Source: Pseudomonas cichorii (GTDB lineage Bacteria > Pseudomonadota > Gammaproteobacteria > Pseudomonadales > Pseudomonadaceae). Taken from it: a stretch of DNA of 64,000 nucleotides. Below the pieces are notes generated by a model. That model saw only the letters and a program-made list of their open reading frames with translations, was not told the origin of the DNA and did no database searches. The stretch lies in assembly GCF_018343775.1 (NCBI RefSeq), contig NZ_CP074349.1:806001-870000 (forward strand). The letters run 5' to 3'. This document shows positions 7,682 to 13,752 of this stretch, one piece after another (position 1 is the first letter of the stretch; every line of letters starts with the position of its first letter). A program made the translations under genes and the position numbers.

Positions 7682-7905
7682 GAAACTCCAGTCAGAAGTG
7701 GAGCTGACGCCCTTTGCTGCTAAACGCCAGGCGGCAGCCATGCGCAGGTTAGCAGACCGGAGACTGGCACCCGGCGCACCCGAAGGTGCCCTACGCACGG
7801 CCACCATAAAATGCAGGCCGTAAAAAAGCACCTCGCAAAAGGTGGCGCAGTGCGCCCAGTCGGGTCCGGGCTGCTAAACCCGTTCGCTGAATATGCAGCG
7901 ACGGG
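7682..7905 (-). ncRNA. Structured 5' leader of DUF6124-like gene A (candidate regulatory RNA)
   Basis: Reading on the minus strand, the leader contains in order: hairpin CGCTG-CATATT-CAGCG (7890-7905); segment U, TTTAGCAG (7871-7878), shown in a CGGG/CCCG stem-loop; a terminator-like hairpin CACCT-TTTGCG-AGGTG followed by GC and six T (7821-7844); a UUCG-capped hairpin GCACCTTCGGGTGC; segment M, CTGCTAA (7749-7755); segment D, TTTAGCAG (7717-7724); and hairpin CTCCA...TGGAG (7686-7703) holding the ribosome binding site. M can pair with U (7 bp, then one mismatch, then CCGG) or with D (7 bp). Copy B keeps the pairing with different bases. It is not a known riboswitch to me. Confidence 0.6.
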
Positions 7906-8115
7906 GTGAGAGTAGTGACCGGATTTCATGGGCGCAAGCGGTCGGGATTTTCTAGGAAATTTCGTTCAAGGGAAAGGGAGGCGTCTTGCTATTGTGGGCT
8001 TTGGAGGCTGACTCTTTGTCCATTCAGTGAAGCTCCGTCCAATCTGTTCCGCGTGCGGCAGTTGATATGAGGTCTGCCGTTCTGAGGAAAAAGTCGCGCC
8101 ACTGGCGCGACAATG

Positions 8116-9477
8116 TCAGCTTCCATGGCGCGATTTCCAGAGCATGAGTTCTGATGGTCGTAATCCGTAGCGTGCCAGAACACCCTCGTGCAGTCGGCGG
8201 AGTTCTTCAACGATCAGGGCTTGAACTTCTGGCTGCTCATCCTCTGCAACATGCGTTGTTACCGCGTTCTGAATGCAGCTCAGTGGATCAAGTTCTGGAT
8301 GGCTGACGACTTCGCGAATGGTCGCTTTGATGAAGTCCCGCCAAGTCAGGCGCAGAGGATCAGGTTCTGCAAGGTCTTGTTTGATTGCCAGGTATTCCTG
8401 TGTCGAGCGCTCGTAAGCCCATAGATACAGGTCGCGAAGTAGCTCTACCCGGGTCATTTCGTAGACGCCTAGTGTGGCGCTGCTGTAGGCCTGCTCGGGT
8501 AGATCCAGAAATGTCAGTGGGCACAGGTTGGCGCGAAACAATGGCAGGTTCGCCGCCAGCCGAGAGGTGCGTTTGTTGATGTCGGCAAAGGGCTGCAAAT
8601 AGGGCAGGTGGACCATCATGAAAAATGATTGCTCGAATGGATCAGTAATCTGATTTGCCTTGCCAAGCAGAACGTCCAGCGCCCCCTCTATCTGTTGTGG
8701 TGTGGAGAGAGGGCGATAGGTGCTTTGCCCAATGTCGACGGCGTGCTGGCGAATACGGCCTTCATCTGCGGGGTTGGGAAGCAGGTTTTCAGCCAGGGCG
8801 CTGTGCAGGTTCATCAATGTGTAGCGGTTGAACTCGGCGCTTTCGATGTTCTCGACCAACAGCTCGATTGCCGTTTTATGGTTCAGGATCATCTGTGTTT
8901 CGATAGCAGCTTTGCCTCGTGCAGCTTGGCCATGCTCAATGAGCTGTCGCGTATCGAGCCGCGAATAAGTGTTCCCTTCCAGATTGCTCGATGCCCACGA
9001 TAAGTCAATCAGCAGGCGATTTAGAACTGCGCGGCTGTATGTGCCTGCTGGCTCCACGGCATCTGTCGTTTTTCCCATTCGATGCAGTTGGCGCCGCAAG
9101 GATTCGGACAGATAGCTGGTTTTGTTCGGGTGATAAGAATCCAGAAAATCACGCTGGTAGCCGACGGGCTTGCGCGCTTCTGTTGGTTGGTTGACATAGG
9201 CGAGTATGTCCCGGCTGTCTGCCGACAGTGGGATAAAGGACGGGAAGCTATCACTGCTGATGGCCAGGGTGCTTGTTTCCGGCTGGATATCTGCTGCGAA
9301 ATAGCGTCGTGCTCTGCCCTCACCGTGGGCGGAGATCTGACGGCTCTCGATCAGCTGTGCAATCAGCCTCTGTGCTGTTCTTCGAGCAATGTCAGGGTGC
9401 TTGGTCAGCAGCTCATTCAGTGTCAATCCGCTTCGCGCTGCCTGGATGCTGCTGAGTATTTCAGTGATTGAAGACAT
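8116..9477 (-). CDS. Fic-family protein with winged-helix N-terminus; catalytic His replaced by Gln
   Basis: 453 aa from the ATG at 9475-9477. The frame is open 12 codons further to a TTG, and this short stretch is conserved in the remnant copy. Residues 1-60 form a DeoR/MarR-like winged helix (LTLNELLTKHPDIARRTAQRL). SSNLEGN at 163-169 is the class II inhibitory motif (S/T-x-x-x-E-G/N) that blocks ATP in Fic enzymes. The Fic core at 295-306 reads QPFADINKRTSR where active enzymes have HPF(D/E)xGN(G/K)RxxR, so the catalytic His is Gln. AMP transfer is therefore doubtful, and a regulatory role through the DNA-binding domain is possible. A palindrome upstream (9517-9541) may be its own operator. 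There is no good ribosome binding site at the ATG. Confidence 0.85.
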   Translation of the reverse strand: MSSITEILSSIQAARSGLTLNELLTKHPDIARRTAQRLIAQLIESRQISAHGEGRARRYFAADIQPETSTLAISSDSFPSFIPLSADSRDILAYVNQPTEARKPVGYQRDFLDSYHPNKTSYLSESLRRQLHRMGKTTDAVEPAGTYSRAVLNRLLIDLSWASSNLEGNTYSRLDTRQLIEHGQAARGKAAIETQMILNHKTAIELLVENIESAEFNRYTLMNLHSALAENLLPNPADEGRIRQHAVDIGQSTYRPLSTPQQIEGALDVLLGKANQITDPFEQSFFMMVHLPYLQPFADINKRTSRLAANLPLFRANLCPLTFLDLPEQAYSSATLGVYEMTRVELLRDLYLWAYERSTQEYLAIKQDLAEPDPLRLTWRDFIKATIREVVSHPELDPLSCIQNAVTTHVAEDEQPEVQALIVEELRRLHEGVLARYGLRPSELMLWKSRHGS

Positions 9478-9516
9478 TGCTGAGTTGGCGCCGTTTAGCT
9501 GCTGTTGGCGCAATTG

Positions 9517-9567
9517 TGGCGCAGTTTTCAGAACTGCGCCATTTCTGGTCGGGGATTTGGCGCAGTT
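9517..9567 (-). promoter_or_regulatory. Palindromic operator plus half-site upstream of the Fic gene
   Basis: TGGCGCAGTT-TTCAG-AACTGCGCCA (9517-9541) is a perfect 10-bp-arm inverted repeat 40 bp before the Fic start. A third half-site TGGCGCAGTT lies at 9558-9567, 16 bp further upstream. The same palindrome and the same 16-bp spacing occur upstream of the Fic remnant at 11398-11450. It is a likely binding site for the winged-helix domain of the Fic protein (inference). Confidence 0.65.
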
Positions 9568-9592
9568 TTATGGCACAGGTGGATCAGGATAC

Positions 9593-9615
9593 AAAACCTG
9601 CGCAATGCAGGTTTT
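9593..9615 (-). terminator. Rho-independent terminator of DUF6124-like gene B
   Basis: Same AACCTGC-GCAAT-GCAGGTT hairpin with flanking A and T runs as at 7419-7441, 13 nt after the stop codon. Confidence 0.75.
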
Positions 9616-9627
9616 GTAATCAACACA

Positions 9628-9855
9628 TCAACGAACCGAAAGATCTTCCAGCGAACGATCAACCTCAGCCTTGGCCATCTCCACCAGATGGACGACAGAC
9701 AAGGCCAGATGCCGATGCGAACCACTCAAGCGGTCGCCGCTCTCATAGGCTGTGGCAGCGGCACAACTCAATAGCTCGGAAGCACGCACGAGAGCATCTT
9801 CAAGGTAGCGAGGGGAGAGGTGACAGGGTGGATCAGGTGTGATCTTGAGCATCAT
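9628..9855 (-). CDS. Small DUF6124/DUF3077-like protein, copy B
   Basis: 75 aa, identical in sequence to the product of 7454-7681, starting at the double ATG at 9850-9855. The leader differs from copy A and a TGA closes the extended frame just before the start, so only the short form can be made here. This supports the 75-aa protein as the real product. TGGAG, 18-22 nt from the 5' end of the leader, is again in a small hairpin (9860-9877). The function is unknown. Confidence 0.65.
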   Translation of the reverse strand: MMLKITPDPPCHLSPRYLEDALVRASELLSCAAATAYESGDRLSGSHRHLALSVVHLVEMAKAEVDRSLEDLSVR

Positions 9856-10075
9856 GTAACTCCAGTCAGAAATGGAGCCGCCATGCTCGCGACTAAACGA
9901 TGGGTGGCGGCCATGCGCAGGTTAGTCGACCGGAGACTGGTACCCGGCGCACCCGAAGGTGCCCTACGCACGGCCACCATAAAATGCAGGCCATAAAAAG
10001 CGCCTCGCAAAAGGTGGCGCAGTGCGCCAGTCATCCCGGGCGACTAAACCCGTTCGCTGAATATGCAGCGACGGA
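9856..10075 (-). ncRNA. Structured 5' leader of DUF6124-like gene B (candidate regulatory RNA)
   Basis: Same architecture as the copy A leader. Segment U is TTTAGTCG (10041-10048), M is CGACTAA (9922-9928) and D is TTTAGTCG (9890-9897), so U, M and D all differ from copy A (CAG to TCG, CTG to CGA) while remaining complementary. The terminator-like hairpin (GCGCC...GGCGC, then five T) is at 9995-10020, with the conserved UUCG hairpin and the SD-covering hairpin CTCCA...TGGAG at 9860-9877. Most of the other sequence is unchanged from copy A. Confidence 0.6.
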
Positions 10076-10347
10076 GGCAGAGTAGTGACCGGATTTCACA
10101 GGCGCAAGCGGTTGGGATTTTCTCGGAAATTTCGTTCAAGGGAAAGGGAGGCGTCTTGCTATTGGGGGCTTTGGGAGCTGATCTTTTGCCTGTGCTGTGA
10201 AGATTCGATCTAGTCTGTTCCGCATGCGCCAGTTTTATGAGGTCTACCGCACCGGGTGAAAAGTCGCACCACTGGCGCGACAATTGTCCTGATCGTACAA
10301 CCTAATAATCTTCAACCAGAGGAAACGTCTGGAGCGCCAGTTCAAAG

Positions 10348-11133
10348 CTACGCTGTTCTAGCGCTGAGAGCCTGCATGGTCCGGCATTTGGGAAAACCCG
10401 AGCATCCCCAAAACTGTTGCCCCGCTTTCGCACCTGATTTCACGGTACGAATCAGCAGCGCATTACCGCACTTCGGGCACTGTCGCTCGGCAGTCGGGTC
10501 ACTTCGTTGTTTGAGGTTCTGCACATGCTCACGATGAGTCGCAAGAGCGGGAGCACGGCGGCCTGTTTGCAGCGCTTGCAGCATGAAGTCGACTTCAGAC
10601 TCGCTGAACACCGTCTGCTGGAACGACTTGATGTAACGGATAAATCCAATGCCTTGTGTGACGTTGGCTGGCACTTCGGTTTTGAAGGTGCTGCCTCCAA
10701 CAAAGGTAATGACCGAGTGCAGATGGTCAGGGCTAATGCCCAGCGTGGCCTCCAAAGCCTTGAGGTGTTTGTAGTTCTGCCGCAATGGGTTCTGGAATTT
10801 GAAGGTGCGCTTGTAGAGTTTCTGCGTCCACTGCGCCTGTTTCTCGCTGCCGAAAATCCAGCCGCTCATGTTCTTCGTTTCCAGCACGAAGATGCCGTAG
10901 ATCGAGAGGAATACGTGATCGATCTGCGTGGTGCCGTCGGGCGTATTCAGGGTGACGTTATGCAAGCGACGGTAGATTTGCTCGTCCAGATGTCGATGAG
11001 CAGCGAAGCGCACAAGAAGTTCGCCGATATGCCCTTTGGCCCATGGTGATTTGAGCAGGGTAAGCAGAAGTGCGAACAGAATAAGCCAGCCCAACACGCC
11101 CGATATCTGGGCGATGGCAGGGGTGAAGTCCAT
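10348..11133 (-). CDS. NERD-domain protein with C-terminal zinc finger
   Basis: 261 aa. A hydrophobic N-terminal helix (GVLGWLILFALLLTLL, residues 12-27) would anchor it in the membrane. The nuclease-related domain follows: KGHIGELLV, then TQIDHVFLSIYGIFVLETKN, in which the D and E-x-K residues form the usual PD-(D/E)XK-type site. The C-terminus has a topoisomerase-type C4 zinc finger, CPKCG near 218 and CSGFPKC near 248, probably for nucleic-acid binding. NERD proteins are thought to act on DNA, but their role is mostly unproven. The gene sits where the second duplicated module should have a Fic gene. It was probably acquired by recombination. Confidence 0.85.
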   Translation of the reverse strand: MDFTPAIAQISGVLGWLILFALLLTLLKSPWAKGHIGELLVRFAAHRHLDEQIYRRLHNVTLNTPDGTTQIDHVFLSIYGIFVLETKNMSGWIFGSEKQAQWTQKLYKRTFKFQNPLRQNYKHLKALEATLGISPDHLHSVITFVGGSTFKTEVPANVTQGIGFIRYIKSFQQTVFSESEVDFMLQALQTGRRAPALATHREHVQNLKQRSDPTAERQCPKCGNALLIRTVKSGAKAGQQFWGCSGFPKCRTMQALSARTA

Positions 11134-11219
11134 TTCTTAACCTTTCAGAGATCCTGTGTTATGCGGATTTTATCGAAAACTGGAGTGGTGGCACGATAAT
11201 GTTGCTGCGATTTGAGGGC

Positions 11220-11390
11220 GTGTTTGCATGAGATTCGGGTTGTAGCGATCTGATCGCGTTGCTGCTGCGTTGTTCTTTGAGTAATGCCAGTGTGTTTTGT
11301 CAGTAGCTCAGACTTCTCGCTGCCCTGATGCTGCTGAGTATTTCAGTGCTTGAAGAGATTGCTGAGTTGGCACCGTTTAGCTGTTGTTGG
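11220..11390 (-). pseudogene. Remnant of the 5' end of a second Fic gene
   Basis: Read on the minus strand, the sequence gives QQQLNGANSAISSSTEILSS and then IRAARS, matching the first 30 codons of the intact Fic gene (QQQLNGANSAMSSITEILSS, IQAARS). A TGA follows at 11300-11302. DNA similarity continues to about 11220 out of frame. The ATG has become ATC. Everything downstream is lost, and the NERD gene lies 90 bp further on. Confidence 0.8.
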
Positions 11391-11397
11391 CGAGAAA

Positions 11398-11450
11398 AAT
11401 GGCGCAGTTTTTAGAACTGCGCCATTTCTGTCCGGGAATGTGGCGCAGTT
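11398..11450 (-). promoter_or_regulatory. Second copy of the Fic operator (palindrome plus half-site)
   Basis: AATGGCGCAGTT-TTTAG-AACTGCGCCATT (11398-11426, 12-bp arms) and a half-site TGGCGCAGTT at 11441-11450. The centre base changes (TTCAG to TTTAG) but arms and spacing are conserved relative to 9517-9567, although the gene behind it is dead. Confidence 0.65.
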
Positions 11451-11491
11451 TCATCGCTCTGAAAGCTGCACATTGTCCGAATTTCAGACAC

Positions 11492-11520
11492 AAAAAAAGA
11501 CGCCCTAAGGCGTCTTCTTT
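11492..11520 (-). terminator. Rho-independent terminator-like hairpin
   Basis: AAGACGCC-CTAA-GGCGTCTT, with seven A before it and a T-rich tract after. It lies just outside the ssrA-derived repeat at 11527. On the minus strand it could be the terminator that once followed ssrA before an island separated the two. That is inference. Confidence 0.55.
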
Positions 11521-11526
11521 GTCAGA

Positions 11527-11541
11527 TTTGGTGGAGCCGGG
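11527..11541. repeat. Candidate attachment site: copy of the ssrA 3' end
   Basis: TTTGGTGGAGCCGGG is identical to 27899-27913, which is the 3' end of the tmRNA gene (minus strand CCCGGCTCCACCAAA). The next bases diverge. Integrative elements commonly use the ssrA 3' end as attB and leave a partial direct repeat at the far end. The two copies would bound a 16.4-kb island. No integrase gene remains between them. Confidence 0.5.
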
Positions 11542-11808
11542 AGGAGGTGATCCCAGCCAGTAATTTCAAAAAAAATCTTATAAAACAAGGGTATGAATTC
11601 CTGCTGGTGGAGCGTTACCACCCTGGTCCTGTAAAAAATGCCGCCCTTGACGCGGGACGAAGTGAGTATGCCAGCCAACTGCCATCAGGGCCAGAAACCG
11701 ATGCAGAGCATCCACTCTCGGCCAAATTAGAGATGGCGTGACAGCTCCCCGAACCTCTAAAATTAGCGATTTTTGTCGCAGCCTTTGCGCAATTTTCGAG
11801 GGGCGTTT

Positions 11809-13752
11809 ATGGATTATGATCAACTGCCTAGAGCCGCGCTGGTGCGCTTGCTTCAAGAGCATGACGAAGCGCTCGCTGATGCCGGGAAAAATGGCATTGT
11901 CATGAACTACACGGGGCGAGCTGCTCCCTGGCAGATCATCCGGCAGGTCAAGCCCAAGCTCGCCGCCATCGTCAAAAAACACTCCTACGGGGAAGAGCTG
12001 GCTCAGGCTGAGAACGAGATCTGGGACGGCGAAAACCTCTCGGCGATGGTAACTCTCTACAAGTATCGGGGTCAGATCGACCTGGTTGTGACTGACCCTC
12101 CATACAACACGGGTGAGGATTTTCGCTACAACGATAAGTGGGACAAAGATCCAAATGACCCGGATTTGGGGGATGTCGTACCTAAGGATGATGGCTCAAA
12201 GCACAGCAAGTGGCTAAGATTCATGACCCCTCGCATATGGATGATGAGGGAGATGCTGAAGCCTGGTGGAGTGATGGCCATATGCATTGATCACCGGGAA
12301 CTGTTCCGGTTGGGAATGCTGATGGATGAGATCTTCGGTGAAGACAATCGCCTCGCTATTATCAACTGGCAGAAATCAGCGGCTGCCCGTCCAGATAATC
12401 GGCATATCTCGACTGCGACAGAATACGTTTTGGTCTATGGCAAAGATGTCGATAGAGTAAAAACCGCATCCATGACGCGAGGGGAGTCGGATAACAAGCG
12501 CTACTTCAATCCGGACAACGACCCTGGTAACCTCTGGCGGGAGGGTAACCTGACTGCGAAAAGCTACTCTGCCAAAGATGACTATGGTATTCAGTCACCT
12601 TTTACGGGCATCGTACATTATCCAGCGGGTAACGGAGCGTGGCGTCACCCAAAGAAAAATGTCAAAGTCTGGCTGAATGCTTGGGGGCCAGACTACGAAG
12701 AACGTGACATTGGTGATGGTCGCGGCAAAGCCTTAATGGTGAAAAAGCAGCAGCCAGGTGTTCTGGCTGAAAACATCTCAAGAAAATCATATGAAAGATT
12801 ATCACAAGATAATTGGCCTTTCCTATGGTTCGGTCGCGATGGACTTGGCCGACCAAGGGTAAAAACCTATCTTGAGCAAATCAAAAAGGGCAAAGTGCCT
12901 GTTACTTACTGGTCGGATTCCGATCTTAGCTCTGAGTTAGTTACTGATATTGATCTTGGGTCAACATCATGGGACTACAAAGAGTCAGGCAGATCGGCGG
13001 ACGGAGTGGCGGAGCTTACCGCCGTCGTTGGTCAAGGTCATGGTTTTTCAACAGTCAAGCCATTGAAGTTGATGACTAAGATCATTCAGCTTTGGTGCCC
13101 TCCTAACGGAATCGTTATGGATCCTTTTGCAGGTTCTGGGACGACGGCGCATGCTGTTCTCGAACTCAATCAAGAGGCCGATACCTCCAGGCGATTTATT
13201 CTAATTGAGCAGGGGAACACCGAAAAAGGTGACCATTATGCTCGGACACTTACAGCTGAGCGTGTTAAGCGTGTTATGTCTGGAGCATGGGCAGCGGAAA
13301 AGCGTAGGCCAATCCCAAGTGGGTTCCGCTTTATTGAATTGAAGCGTGAAAAGATCGACGCTTCAGCGGTCAATGCTTTAGCCCGTGAAGAGATGATTGA
13401 CTTGCTTTTAACAAGTTACTGGAATAAGGCTGAAAAAGCGAAGTCGTATCTAAGAAGGCTTCCTGCTCAGGCAAATAGACATCTCTTTGCAGTTAATGCA
13501 AAGAATGAGGGCTTTTTCCTGATATGGGATTCACCAGAAAAGGCGTCAGCGTTAACCAAAGCCGCATTTCGAGAGATCGCAGAAGAGGCTAAGAGTGCTG
13601 GGCTTGCTGTGCGATATCATGTGTACGCAGCGTTAGCTCCCTATACTGGCAGCAGTGTAGAATTTTACAAAATTCCAGATCAGGTCCTAGAGCATATTGG
13701 GTTTAATCAGCGTCAGGACTCTTATAACAATGAGGGAGACTTTGATGCCTGA
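11809..13752 (+). CDS. mod: Type III restriction-modification system, modification (Mod) methyltransferase
   Basis: 647 aa from the ATG at 11809 (GAGGGG 8 nt upstream). It is an adenine N6 methyltransferase of the beta class: motif IV DPPYNTG at residues 96-102 precedes motif I DPFAGSGTT at 438-446, the order that defines type III Mod enzymes. The region between them would hold the target recognition domain. It methylates the recognition site and is also required for Res activity. The stop overlaps the res start by 8 bp, so they form an operon. AT content rises through mod and res compared with the flanking core genes, suggesting transfer. The recognition sequence cannot be read from the sequence. 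Confidence 0.92.
   Translation: MDYDQLPRAALVRLLQEHDEALADAGKNGIVMNYTGRAAPWQIIRQVKPKLAAIVKKHSYGEELAQAENEIWDGENLSAMVTLYKYRGQIDLVVTDPPYNTGEDFRYNDKWDKDPNDPDLGDVVPKDDGSKHSKWLRFMTPRIWMMREMLKPGGVMAICIDHRELFRLGMLMDEIFGEDNRLAIINWQKSAAARPDNRHISTATEYVLVYGKDVDRVKTASMTRGESDNKRYFNPDNDPGNLWREGNLTAKSYSAKDDYGIQSPFTGIVHYPAGNGAWRHPKKNVKVWLNAWGPDYEERDIGDGRGKALMVKKQQPGVLAENISRKSYERLSQDNWPFLWFGRDGLGRPRVKTYLEQIKKGKVPVTYWSDSDLSSELVTDIDLGSTSWDYKESGRSADGVAELTAVVGQGHGFSTVKPLKLMTKIIQLWCPPNGIVMDPFAGSGTTAHAVLELNQEADTSRRFILIEQGNTEKGDHYARTLTAERVKRVMSGAWAAEKRRPIPSGFRFIELKREKIDASAVNALAREEMIDLLLTSYWNKAEKAKSYLRRLPAQANRHLFAVNAKNEGFFLIWDSPEKASALTKAAFREIAEEAKSAGLAVRYHVYAALAPYTGSSVEFYKIPDQVLEHIGFNQRQDSYNNEGDFDA

Larger units (their letters stand above)
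7415..8112 (-). repeat. Duplicated unit, copy A (about 0.7 kb)
   Basis: This segment repeats at 9589-10283 in the same orientation. It runs from the terminator through the DUF6124-like gene and its leader to CCACTGGCGCGACAAT. The coding part is nearly identical at DNA level and encodes an identical 75-aa protein. The leader has scattered differences. Copy A is followed directly by the intact Fic gene, copy B by the NERD gene. Confidence 0.85.
9589..10283 (-). repeat. Duplicated unit, copy B (about 0.7 kb)
   Basis: Second copy of 7415-8112, same orientation. It starts at ATACAAAACCTGC and ends near ACTGGCGCGACAAT. What follows at 10284 is unrelated to copy A (NERD gene instead of Fic). Confidence 0.85.

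Noticed and set aside
7749..7878. U, M and D segments as CRISPR repeats or recombinase core sites
   Set aside because: Only three short copies with alternating orientation and unequal spacing, and no integrase or cas gene; RNA pairing explains their covariation better.
11547..11741. 64-aa plus-strand frame before mod
   Set aside because: No ribosome binding site or domain; better explained as non-coding DNA inside the island edge.
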